From contig JAMXDE010000014.1 in the NCBI GenBank assembly GCA_026770025.1, positions 930,001 to 994,000 on the forward strand: 64,000 bases of DNA, in the 5' to 3' direction. The position numbers and the translations under genes were made by a program. Position 1 is the first letter of the stretch. Every line of letters begins with the position of its first letter. This DNA comes from Craspedostauros australis (Eukaryota; Bacillariophyta; Bacillariophyceae; Mastogloiales; Achnanthaceae). A model generated the notes under the pieces. The model searched no databases and had not been told where the DNA came from. It saw only the letters and a program-made list of their open reading frames with translations. Shown here piece by piece: positions 42,825-53,563 of this stretch.

Positions 42825-44062
42825 AGCACTACCCCGGTCTTCTGCATATTCTACAAGTCATTCTCAAGGACTTCCAGTACATGCCATCCCATTGCATTCT
42901 ACCGCATCACGTTATGTCACATGTGACGATCGACGCATCTTCACAGCACAGGACAGCACAGCACGCATACAGAATCACCCCCAAACTACGCGGCAAGACC
43001 AGAAAAAACAGGTTGTCTTCTCGAGTTATGATGCGCAACATTCAACTACATGCTCATGCGGAGAAAATACGCTCGAGATTGACGCCACGGTGACACCAGC
43101 GTTCCTTGGACCTCTCCACGAGCAGGTACCATTGATAGTTCACCGCAAAGGAAGCACCATAGAGTACTCCTATCATCGGCGCACGCGCCACAGGCCCGTC
43201 TCAATTTTTCGGCGCCAATATCAATAGACTAGTTATGCACATCAACAGCTTGTTTGTTTCGTCATTCCTGCCACAATGTATAGTACTGGTACTCGACATA
43301 TGTGCATCCTTTGCCATCGTCTTCGAGGTTGAGGATGCATGGTCGGCAGATTGCGCCGCGATGGTACTTGGCGTCATGTTGCCGCCGTCCCGGTGTGTGA
43401 CGAACACCACGCAGTTGGAGTTGGAGATTAGGGGAGGGGTAACCCGGCAGTCCCGTAAAGTATTGTTCCTCATTCACGGATCCGAGATACTGCCTCGTGC
43501 GTGGCGCAAGAGCGAAAAGACAACATGCCAAGGACCAAATTCAACATGGGCTCGCACGTATTACCACAGTGCGTGAAGGCTTTGGGGGAGAAACTTCCAA
43601 AACAGGACCTCCCTCCCACCAAATAGATAAGAGCAAACAACCACAAGCAACAAGACTGCCCTTGAGCAGAGCACCTTGCTCCGCTCCGTGAATACCCTGC
43701 TCCACTCAGCTCTTCGCTCACTCATTGGAACTTCTCCTCTCCAGCAACGATCCCAGCGCCCCCCATCTGAGCAACAACAACGGAACCCATCCATCCGGTT
43801 GCTTCCGTTGCCACCACCTTCGCAGCGTTGACTGCGTTGACTGCATTCACTGCATTCACCGTATTTGTTGTTGCACCCACTGGATCCACTATCTATATCT
43901 ACGACCACGACCACGACCACGTGAAGCCAGGAAAGACGGAGATCTACGCGGCTACGTCACTCCTCATACTCGTACAAGTGCGGTGGTGACGAATCCACAA
44001 CTACGGCAACCGCTCCGATCGCAACTACAGCACTGAAAGATCAAAGGAATCCAAACGCCACA
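42825..44062. other. Intergenic region upstream of the plastid repeat protein
   Basis: 1.24 kb with no supportable gene; short ORFs on the minus strand near 43262-43531 have no domain. It contains the element 'tactcgtacaagtgc' at 43967-43981, about 80 bp before the next ATG. Confidence 0.55.
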
Positions 44063-45558
44063 ATGATGCCAGCACGAAGGTTGCGGCAGAAGCAACAGCC
44101 TTGCGCGATCGCTCTTGTCCTGATGATGTGCTTCTTGTGCGACATCACTCGCTTGAGCAAGAGTGGCCACAACAGCGTCGTTTCCGCCTTCGCGCCGCAG
44201 GCCTTCCAAGCCCGGGACGGCCGTCGTTATCGAAGCAGCGCGTGCCCTCCCCTTCAACCCTCTCATCAATCGGGAATCATCACGCGCCTCTCGCTTTCCA
44301 ACACGGACAGCGACACCAAAGGAGACGGTGCGGCGGATGAAGACACCAAGAAGAGCAAGGGGCTGCGGCGGTTGGCGCAGCTCAGCCTCGAGGACTACAA
44401 GTGGAGATCGTCGCTCTTCAAGACGCAGGAGGCCGATCGGAAGGTCGAGGAGAGTCTGGCCCGGATGATGGGCGACGAGGCCACCTACGTCCGACCGATG
44501 GATGCTCAGGAGGCCAAGCGAGGACCGTTGGTACGTCGTAGAGCACTTGATTCCCATCTCCCTCTCTGAGTCTCTTACCGTGCATGCGCCTGTTCCTGCG
44601 TCGCCAATGCCATCAAACAGTACCGTGTGTCTGAGTAATGATGTATATGAGGGTGCCATGCTCACGCCTGCTTCATGCCTTTCAATTTGCAATCCCCCCT
44701 GTTGCTTTGATTCGATTCCATCTCCCCTTCGTCGGCCGCTCTGCACAGGGACGAATGGAGAAGGCGTGGGTGGAATGGCTGGAGACGGTCTTCGACGAAG
44801 AAGCGAGGCGCGCCAAAGAGATCGTCAAGTCGGAGGGGACGCTGGTCCGACCAAAGGACTCCGTGTCCAACAGCGGGGAACTTGGTCCGCTGGGGGCAAT
44901 AGAGAAAGCCTTCGTGGACTTCATCGCCACCATCCGACTGGCCGAAACTGAGCGCGTCTCCACGAAGACTCTGCGGCCAATGGATCTGGACGAGACCAAA
45001 CGAGGTCCCTTGGGAGAGGCCGAGCTCAAGGCCGTCACGGCCATTCGGCAGGTTCTCAAGTCGGAGAAGATGCGCATGGACCAATCAAGGAAGCGCGGCT
45101 GGGATGTCGTGCGTCCGATTGATGTGCCCGGCCCGCTGGGAGATTTCGAGATGGCGGTCATCGACGTCATCCGAACGGAGCAGCAGCGAAAGCTGGAGGG
45201 CGAGAGCAAGGACACCAAGTTCCTTCGACCAAAGGACTCGGCCGCAAAGGGAATCCTTGGCGAGCTAGAGCAGTCCGCCGTGGATGCCGTCAAGAGCCTC
45301 ACGGAGGAAGAGAAGGAGCGGTTGCGCAACATCCAACGTGTGCTTGATGAGAACCGCCCAATGGAGACCAACCGCCTTTCCGTCCTCGGCATCGTCGAGG
45401 CCATCACGGTCGGCATCATCCGGGCACCCTTGGTCATCACGGAAGTGTTCAAGCGTGTGGAAGAGCTCTTGAAGAGCGAAACCTTGGACGGAAGCAGCAA
45501 GGCAAGCAAGGACGGACAGAACCAGAAGCAGGAGGTGGGCAAGACTGGCAAGTATTAG
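44063..45558 (+). CDS. Plastid-targeted repeat protein of unknown function, 2 exons
   Basis: Exons 44063-44530 and 44749-45558 give 425 residues; the 218-bp intron is gtacgt...cag, phase 0. The N-terminus is a bipartite plastid presequence: a hydrophobic signal segment ('CAIALVLMMCFLCDI'), then 'VVSAFAPQAF' with the ASAFAP-type motif at residues 41-45, then a basic Ser-rich transit part. The mature protein repeats a unit of about 45-55 residues built on '(Y/L/V/F)(V/L)RPxD...GPLGxxExA', for example 'VRPMDAQEAKRGPLG', 'LRPMDLDETKRGPLGEAEL' and 'VRPIDVPGPLGDFEMAVID'. The first intron falls inside a GPL-G unit. Each unit ends in an amphipathic helix. No enzyme family was recognised; a stromal or thylakoid-associated structural role is only inference. 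Confidence 0.85.
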
Positions 45559-46496
45559 AGAGGTTGGCAGGACCTGATTGAAACCTGGGCGACGCATGCC
45601 ATTCTCCTCAAACTGTTCGATAGCATCGGATCGTATCATATCACGTGACAGGTGTAGAGAACGGGGATTCCACGATACGAGACGATTGACCCGGCATTGA
45701 TCACAGGAGACAATTGCAAACCCCATCCGCGACGCCGCAGCTCATCATTCAGTTCCACTGAGGTGCGGTCAAGACGACTACGCCATGCTTGTGCGTGTCC
45801 ATCATTTCAACAGCTGTCTCAAAACAGACTGGGATGTCGTGCGAAAACGCCACAAAAGGTCAGCCTCCACCTTTGCCACCCCACTATCGACCTCATCGTC
45901 CCATTGGCCAATGACGGGATCGCAGCTTGGATGCATTCTGCCCCTTTCTCTCTGTTTTGCACACGCACTCGCAGTTCGGATCAAACAGGACGAAGGGCGA
46001 TCCCACGGTACAATTCGGAAATGGTTCCACGCCTGTGATGAAACAAGACTGCACAATGACGATAGATACCCCTTGTCGTGCCGCGCCATGCCATACCAAC
46101 CATCAAAAGCTCCCACAAGTACGGGGACGATCCGAATGAACAATCGCATCATCACGAGAAGATAGGGCACACACTCCAGTACAACGTGGAAGAACTGTCT
46201 TCTGCGAGGTATGACGTGCCACTGAAGAACCAGCGACCAACCACGACGTGACGATTCCCATGCCCACCGACGATGGCGCGATTTCAACCAGCAACCGACC
46301 AGCCAGCCAGCCAACAAACGAACAACTCGTGTGTCAGCACAAAGCATGAAAGATGACGCCAACAACGAATCTTGCTTACATATTATATTATACAAGCTAC
46401 TCGCGCTGTAGAACAATGAAAATCCCAGAAAAGAATATAATGCACTGTACTACCATACGAGTACTCTAATAAGTGTGCCATTCGCATCTTTCACAA
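45559..46496. other. Intergenic region between convergent plastid protein and molybdenum insertase genes
   Basis: 938 bp. A 204-codon minus-strand ORF (45802-46416) has no domain and a composition unlike neighbouring genes; nothing else is supported. Confidence 0.55.
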
Positions 46497-48578
46497 TCAA
46501 TGGTGCGCATTATGTGCCTTGCCTCTCGCCACGTTGAGTGAATGCTTGAGCAGGCCGCGGACGTTGCCAAGGCCGCCGCCCGTGCCTCGGTCGGACAAAC
46601 AAATGACCATTGATCCGTTCAGCGTGGACTCGTCAGATGCAGCAGCAAAGCCAACGACCACTTCGTACAAAGCAGCAGTCGGCTCCGCTGCAGCGGCACC
46701 TTGGCGAATTTTCTGAGCGATCGCGTCCGAAATCTTCGTGAGCTTGATTCGCAGATGCGAGCATGTATCCAGCTGGATTGGCAGCGACCCTGGCGTCGTG
46801 GAGCACACCACGATGACAAATTCGGACGGAATTCCTGGATCCACGATCGATTGATACATCTCGTCCACCGACGTAGCGTCTCTAGCGAATAATTGAGTTG
46901 CCACGATCTGCGCGGAACCGCTCTTGCTCCCTGAGAGCGACTTCTCAATCTCGGCGTCCAAGGCGCGGAGGGATGGTGGACTTTGGGACGATTTGGTGGA
47001 AGCTGCAAGGTGAATAACCCGGATACGGCTTCCCGTCTTTGGTTTTGTACCAAGATGCTTCGATTCCTTCACCTTCACAGCCTTGATGGCACCTCTCACA
47101 TGGGTTTCGAATGTCAATAGCAGAGTGTACGATTCTCCAGCAAGAGCCTTTTGTTTGCTGGGCGTTGCCTGCGGAAGCACCAAGAGACCGTCAGCCCGGT
47201 GCAGACTCATGAGACGTGACGAACGCTGCACGCCAGTGGAGGAGACGTAAATCTTCCCATCTTCGAAGCGGTCGACCGTGACTCGACGATACTCGGGCCG
47301 TTCTGCATCCAGTGCGATATCGTGCGTGAGAACGCCTCTGGCCTCGGGATGAGTGTTGCAATCATCAACACAGAGTTGCATGAGTTTGTCGTTGCTGCTG
47401 CTGCTGTCGCTGTTGCTAATTGTCTGATCGGATTGCCGCGGGTGGTTCATTTGACATAGCGCAGCGAGGCACGGCTTGACGAGCAGGTGCGTGCAGACGG
47501 TGCAGGAGACAGGATTACCCGGCATGGCGAATGCCAACCTCGTTAATCCATCATGCGGAATGGTGACGAACGTTGTTGGTTTGCCCGGCTTCATGTGCAT
47601 CCTTCCAAAATGCAGCGTTCCGCCGCACTTGCTCACCAGGACGTCCTCGACGATATCAGACTCGCCCACGGAGATGCCGCCGGTGGTGATGATGACATCG
47701 CAAACCGCCAACGCCTTGCGCACGCAGTCCGCCATCGCATCGATATCATCATCGCGTTGGATACCAAGGTCCACCGAGTCACAATTCTCAAACGTGGAGA
47801 GCAAGGAGAGGAGGATCGGGCGATTGACATCCGGTATCTGACCGGGGCGCGTAATGTCCTTGCGGCTGCGGACGAGCTCATTTCCCGTGGATAGGACGCC
47901 GACCTTTATCCGTGACTGAACGCGAAAGGAATCGACTCCAGATTGCTTGAGCAGACCAAGCGAGATGGGGTCAAGCGCGATGCCCTTGTGAAGCAGGACC
48001 GAACCTGCCGGAATATCGCAACCAACGGAGCGAACGAACTTTCCCGGCTGAATGGTGGCTGATGGCTGGACTTGGATCAAAGACTTGTCGGCAGACACTT
48101 TGCATTCCTCGATAGGCACAATGCAGTCGCAGGAATCAGGTACCAGGGCCCCCGTTGTGATGTAGCATGCAAATGCCAATGCAGGCTGTCCGGTGCTGGA
48201 TGCTCCTGTGGCCGAATCATGATCGATCGCTGGTGGTTGCTCCGAGCCTGCGTAAACTCTCTCCGCGACCCTGTGAGTCCAGCCCTGCTGAGTGGTTTGC
48301 AAGCCATCGATCGAGCGGACGGCGTATCCATCCATGATGCTCGCGTTGTACGGCGGATAGCCAGGCTCCGCCATGACAACATCCTCGGCCAAAACACGAC
48401 CAACGAGCTCTTCCCACGGATCATCGGGCGACTTTGCCTCGCTGTTGGGCATGCCGTGTGTGGCCGCAGGGGATCCTGATGGTGCAGGTGATCGCGACAG
48501 TGCACATCGCACAGTCTCGCGAAGGACAGTGCGGATGGCATCCGGAACTGCCACCATCGGGTGTTGTTTGATGTCCAT
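46497..48578 (-). CDS. Molybdopterin molybdenumtransferase (MoeA / Cnx1 E-domain) with degenerate MogA-like C-terminus
   Basis: 693-residue single-exon protein. The MoeA part inserts molybdate into (adenylated) molybdopterin to make molybdenum cofactor. Diagnostic segments are 'YNASIMDGYAVRS' (residues 77-89), 'GVLSTGNELV', 'DVIITTGGISVGESD', 'KPGKPTTFV' and 'AMPGNPVSCTV'. MoeA domain IV ends around residue 510. Residues 516-693 have the secondary-structure rhythm of the MogA/Cnx1 G domain ('RIRVIHLAAST', 'EFVIVVCSTTPGS', then 'GSMVICLSD' and a C-terminal helix). The signature 'GGTG' and the usual aspartates of an active adenylyltransferase are missing. The E-then-G order is the plant Cnx1 order. 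Function of the tail as a scaffold rather than an enzyme is inference. Confidence 0.88.
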   Translation of the reverse strand: MDIKQHPMVAVPDAIRTVLRETVRCALSRSPAPSGSPAATHGMPNSEAKSPDDPWEELVGRVLAEDVVMAEPGYPPYNASIMDGYAVRSIDGLQTTQQGWTHRVAERVYAGSEQPPAIDHDSATGASSTGQPALAFACYITTGALVPDSCDCIVPIEECKVSADKSLIQVQPSATIQPGKFVRSVGCDIPAGSVLLHKGIALDPISLGLLKQSGVDSFRVQSRIKVGVLSTGNELVRSRKDITRPGQIPDVNRPILLSLLSTFENCDSVDLGIQRDDDIDAMADCVRKALAVCDVIITTGGISVGESDIVEDVLVSKCGGTLHFGRMHMKPGKPTTFVTIPHDGLTRLAFAMPGNPVSCTVCTHLLVKPCLAALCQMNHPRQSDQTISNSDSSSSNDKLMQLCVDDCNTHPEARGVLTHDIALDAERPEYRRVTVDRFEDGKIYVSSTGVQRSSRLMSLHRADGLLVLPQATPSKQKALAGESYTLLLTFETHVRGAIKAVKVKESKHLGTKPKTGSRIRVIHLAASTKSSQSPPSLRALDAEIEKSLSGSKSGSAQIVATQLFARDATSVDEMYQSIVDPGIPSEFVIVVCSTTPGSLPIQLDTCSHLRIKLTKISDAIAQKIRQGAAAAEPTAALYEVVVGFAAASDESTLNGSMVICLSDRGTGGGLGNVRGLLKHSLNVARGKAHNAHH

Positions 48579-49292
48579 CTTTGTATTCGTACAGTGCGTA
48601 CCAGTGAGAAATGTCGATTTCTCCGTGCATGTACGTATTATAGTCGTATGACGTGTGAAATAGAAGAGAGAAAGAGCAGACTAGATTTGTGCTGCTATGC
48701 TGTTCTCGGGCCCTGTCGTAGAGTGCTTTGTGTTTGAAGACTGGGATGCAGCAGATCGACAAGCGCGACGAAGCAGTGTTGTGCCGTATCCTCTCGTCCT
48801 TGTCTCTTTTGTGTGTTGTTGTGTTCGCCTTTGGCCTGTTGCTGAAGCTGATAGATTATGCGTGTTGAAGGCAGACCATACGACCTGCACAGACCCAAAA
48901 GCGAAAGCGAAGGCGAAGCAGAAAGAAGATCCTTTCCGATCTTCGTGCGGACTCTTGGCACACGAAGGCTGCGCCCGCAAGCACATGTACGCATTGAGAC
49001 GGATCCTTCGGTACAGCTGACAATCATGCAGTGTCCATGGTGCGGTGATTATGCGCATGCCATGCGCAACACTATTGCATGTTGCCAGCACACAAAGTCG
49101 TGTTTAGTACAAGCGCACAGGTTGATTATGATAGTGACTGTTTCTTCGTTCGTTCGAGAGTTATAGAGTGCATTGCACTGCGCTTTATGCGCGTTCTGGA
49201 GCAATGCGATGTTGCGACCTCTTCCCAAGAGGCTGGCCAGACTTTCATCATACCATACGCGGACAGTTTTGCTTGGTGGCGTGTTGCCCGCA
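48579..49292. other. Intergenic region between molybdenum insertase and GOST genes
   Basis: 714 bp. No gene is seen. The motif 'gtattatag' at 48635-48643, about 57 bp upstream of the insertase ATG, matches the core of the AT-rich element at 8271 and 12801. Confidence 0.55.
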
Positions 49293-52200
49293 TCATGTCA
49301 ACCTGCCATCGTCAACTGCGAGGCCGTCTGGATGGTCGGGATCGTTTCCATCGGCGCTGTCATCCAGTCCGGTTCCTATCGTGGACAATTCCAAATCGTT
49401 GTCGCCGTCCATGTCCTCGGTGTTCAGTTCCATGATGTATGCGTACTCCTTTGCGTTGGTGTTGGGCATCCACAGGATGGCGACGGATGTCAGCACGAAC
49501 ACGTAGTTCACGTGCACGGATGCATCCAACACCCTGAAGAAGTTGCAGTATGATAAGTAGGTGAAGAAGAAAAAGCAGTAGCAGTACCAGCAAAACAAGG
49601 ATCGAAGGTAACGAATACAGATGGTCAGTACGGATGCAGAAGCGCAGATGAAATTCTCTTTGTTTGGAGGTTGTTGTCGGGATGCTTTCACTGCAGTGTC
49701 GTACGTGGACAAGAGCGACCAAACGTTTTGTGCAGAGCATGTCGTCAAATAGTAGGTGCAGCACAATGGTATAGCCAACGGGACATGAACGTACCATTCC
49801 TGATCGGCTGTCAGGACATCGAACAAGACCTCGATGGCCTGCAATGCCAGCCATACCCCAGCGAACACCATCGAGAGCATGATGACGATGCCCAACTGGT
49901 TGTGCTTCTTCAGCTTCGACGACTGGTTCATGTTCTCAAGGTACACCGATGTCGCCTTGAGGTTGTTGACGATCCAGAAGTAGAATGTGATGTTGATGAC
50001 GATAATGACGGTGGTGAGGATGACAACCAGACCCACCAGCTCCTTCTCTCCCGTCGTCGAAATCGACTGGACTTCCTCCACAGCGACGACCTCAAAGATG
50101 TCGCGGAATCCGCTCAATCCTGTGTAGATCAGACCAAGCAGGATGATTTGGTACAGTGCTGCTCCGAGCGAATCGCGGACGATACCCCATCCCATTGCCA
50201 CCATCACCAGGAGGCAACGAGAAATACCTCGCTTTAGCACGCCAAACACGATTGCTGAGACATGAAGAGTTGAGGATGCATCGAGTATGATGGAGTTGTA
50301 GGTTTGGGATTTGCACAGGATTTGAAATGTGAGACGAAGATCGAAATTTCATGACATCCAGCAGCAAGCAGCTAATCATTCGAATGGGCCACAGCCGAGA
50401 GATAGTGATCACCACGTCCGAAACCGTTGGCTGTTGTTGATTCCATCAATTCCATCGTAGAAGATGTACTCAGAACAGCGCGTGTCCTCGCACGGTACCA
50501 TACGCTGAAGAATCACTCACCGGGGTACATCAAGAATTCAGACCTGATGCCATTGCTATCCCATACATGCAAGTCCAAGGCTCGGAACGACAGTTCCAGA
50601 AGTCCAAGACCGATGGTGGCAATGATGTACTTCTGGATGGGAATCATGGAGTCCTTGTACACCCTCATCAGAATGCTGTAAATCACGAAGGTGACCAGGT
50701 ACACCAATGCAAGGATGATGTAGAACTGCATGAGGCTGTACAATTCGCCTGTTGTTGGTGCCATGCACAGAACGCAAATGAAAGAATGGGATTTGTGACA
50801 GGTGAGAGAGAAGCAATCGTCGTACGGAGGGTCGATGTGTTGACGGAAGAGCGTAGAAACATGGTTGAAAAGAATGAAGGGGAAATTCGTAAGAGAAACA
50901 CAGAGAAGTAGCATACGACTCACGACATGTGGAGCAATCAATCAATCAATCAATCAATTTATCAGTACACCAAGGTTGGCGGTGATGGAGAATGCGAGTG
51001 AACGCAGCGTAACGCGACGCAACGATCGTGCTTACCTGGCAAGAAACCTCGCTCGTTCTTCCATTCCATCTTTCCGATTGCCAAGACATCTCGTCCCAAC
51101 GGATTGCAGTTGGCCAGGACAAGAGCGTACGTTCCGTCATGCTTTAGCTTGAAGATGGCGTCCTGATCATCAAGCCTGTTGACAATCTCGCCAGTGGCGG
51201 CAAACCCCATCTCCCTTTTTTGGCCCTTGAAGTTGGCCCGGTCGATGAGGAGGCGATTCTTCTGCGAGCGTTGACAGAGCCCGCGATCGATGGTAGCTTG
51301 AGTGCAGCAGTAGCTGACGCCTCCCTTCTCAGAGTCGTCGTTGACGCCAATGCCCAGTGGAACCCAATTGCAGCCGGTGCGCGAGGATGCACACGAATCT
51401 GGCAGGCGAAACAAGACAATATCCAAGGTGGAATCCTCCCTGTCATCTGATCTGATTTTCAGACTCCTGGCGTCTCCTTCGGCTGCGTCGGCTGAAATGG
51501 AAAGAACTCGAAGCCTGTCACCATCCGTGTCCTCGGCAGTTGGCGCTTCGGTATTCGCAGTATCGGGAGTTGGCTCGCCACCCTGGTCTTGTGCGACGGT
51601 GGGCTGTGCGGTTGGAAGGGGTGTTGGCGCCTCCGTCGAGTCTGCGGTATCAGGTGTCGGCCCTGCTGTAGAATCCGTTGGTTCAGCAGTTGGTTCCTCT
51701 GTGTCATCAGATCCGTCAGCAGCCGTCGGTGAACCTGTGGGAGCGGATGTTGGTGACTCTGTGGATGCGGAAATGGAAGAAGATGACGGCGCCGGAGTCG
51801 GGGCACGGGTTGGAACGTGCGTTTTGTGTGGCTTCGAAGTTGGCGATGCAGTCGTGGCAGGTGTGGGCGGCTCCGTGGAGTCCCCGTCTTCGTCACCTTC
51901 TGGTTCATCGTCGCCGTCACCGTCATCGTCGTCTCCAGGCAGGCCTGCATCGTCGTTGGTGATGAAATCCATGCCACTCAGATTGATTTCTGCTGGCGCA
52001 TACAAGAGGCCTTTGTGGCGGAGAGCAAGGAAGATTCAAGTTGTGGTGCATGTGAAAATATGCAAGAGGAGAGTGGAGTGGAGCGTGTAGCAGCGGCCGC
52101 ACCGGCCAACGCATGAGGCAAGGAAGCAAGGGAAGAGGGCATGAGAGGATGATCTTGAAAGCCGTATGGAAGTGGAGTAGAGTGGAGCATCGCCTGTGTG

Positions 52201-52767
52201 TTCTGTGCATGGAGTAGTGTTGCTTGACCGTGCGACCATGAAGATACCATTGCCGATCCAGCATTTCCAGTCTCCACCAAGGGCATCGGAGTTGTTGTTT
52301 CGCGCCATCCGCCAACATTCCCATGGTGCGAGGACATGCAGAAGTCGTGATCGTGGTCGTGCGGGGTAGGGTAGCGATCGAGCACCCCTTCACTGTGCCT
52401 GCAATTGCATCACAAATGCAAGATCAATCGTGCATTCGAGATCGGCTGCGTCACAGGTTGGCTGGCATGCAGCACGCAGGCTTTCGTCGCTGGCAGTTGG
52501 ATGGTCATGCACCACGAGTGGAACGGGTACTTCTGGAGACTAGAGTAGACTAGAGTGGAGCAGAGCAGAGTCCGCAAACAGAGCACAGCATTGTGCTGGA
52601 GCATGCGATGAGGAGAAGCATCAAAGTGCCGATACGTACGTACCTTTGACATAGTGGATCTTGGATGGCAGTGGCTCCAGGTTGATCGTGGCCTTGAGAA
52701 TCACGCCAGATACTGCTTTGCTGCTGAGCAGCACCAGCAGTGCCGAGCAGACAGCCGGGAACTTCAT
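49293..52767 (-). CDS. GOST / lung seven-transmembrane receptor family protein (TMEM87/GPR107-like), 5 exons
   Basis: Minus-strand exons are 52767-52644, 51992-51036, 50748-50521, 50254-49795 and 49533-49293, giving 669 residues with consistent phases. Exon 1 is a signal peptide ('MKFPAVCSALLVLLSSKAVSG'). Exon 2 encodes the ectodomain: an acidic, then Pro/Thr-rich repeat region ('PTPDTADSTEAPTPLPTAQP'), then a beta-rich part with cysteines. Exons 3-5 hold seven helices with hallmark 'LKRGISRCLLVMVAMGWGIV', 'YQIILLGLIYTGLSGFRDIFE' region and 'AILWMPNTNAKEYAY', matching the TMEM87 end ('W-x-P-...-YAY'). Family proteins act in Golgi/endosome trafficking or mechanosensation. The last intron (49534-49794) lacks in-frame stops; splicing it restores 'ADQEWVLDASV'. 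The exon 2 acceptor could be 3 nt further in. Confidence 0.82.
50936..50957. repeat. (atca)n microsatellite inside GOST intron 2
   Basis: Five copies of a 4-bp unit in the intron between exons 2 and 3. Confidence 0.9.
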
Positions 52768-53563
52768 CGCGAGTTGGATCCTGCGGGTGTTGTGGCGATA
52801 GTGTGGCAAATTGTGGATACTCCAGTCTGCGCTCGCAGTGTGATGGATTCCTCAGAGTGCTCTTGAGTATAATAGAATACTTCCCTCTGCAATTTCTCAT
52901 GCGATCGCAATAATGCCAACGGCAGCGACAGCGACAACGGGAATGATGATGCTGTTGATGCTGAGATCGATCCGTTGCCTTGTGCAGTTTCCCGTGTCGC
53001 GTTGCTTGTGGCGGATCGCGAATCGTTTGTTGTCGGAAGGAGTTGTTCACGCATTGCTTTCCGTTGCATTCCTTCCTCTCTCAACGCCAAAAGCAGTCAT
53101 CCGAGAAAGACACCTTGTCTTCCACGCTTCTCTCTTGTGTGCACGATACCGCCACTCTTCTCGAAACGGACGCGTGCAGTCGTTCGAGTCGTCTCGAAAG
53201 CAGAAGTGGTCGCATGAGTCAATAGGTGCATTGTTTCATTCCGCGATATCGGTCGAATCGTGCATTGCGTCCAATCATGTTGGAGACGAATAGCCTGTAA
53301 CAGTGGGTGTAGAAAATGACTCTTCATCAAAATGACACATTATACCAATACGAGGACGGGTACTCGCAGTCGCCGTGCGTGGCGCTTTAATCATGCTCCG
53401 CAGCAGTATTGTCCAGCACTGGATGTAGTTTTCTGGTTTTTAGTATTGGTTTATTTGATTGGAGTGGAGTATCCGTTGGAATGGACCTGCTCACCGCATC
53501 CGTGTGCTTGGATAATGTGTCCTTCCTTTCTTGCTATCTTCCTCGCATGAGATAAGATATGAT
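52768..53563. other. Intergenic region between GOST and IF-2 genes
   Basis: 796 bp: 5' flank of the GOST gene and 3' flank of IF-2. Small overlapping ORFs show no family signal. 'gagtataatagaatac' near 52866 resembles the AT-rich start-proximal elements. Confidence 0.55.

Noticed and set aside
45802-46416. 204-codon minus-strand ORF between convergent genes
   Set aside because: Composition unlike neighbouring genes, no family signal.
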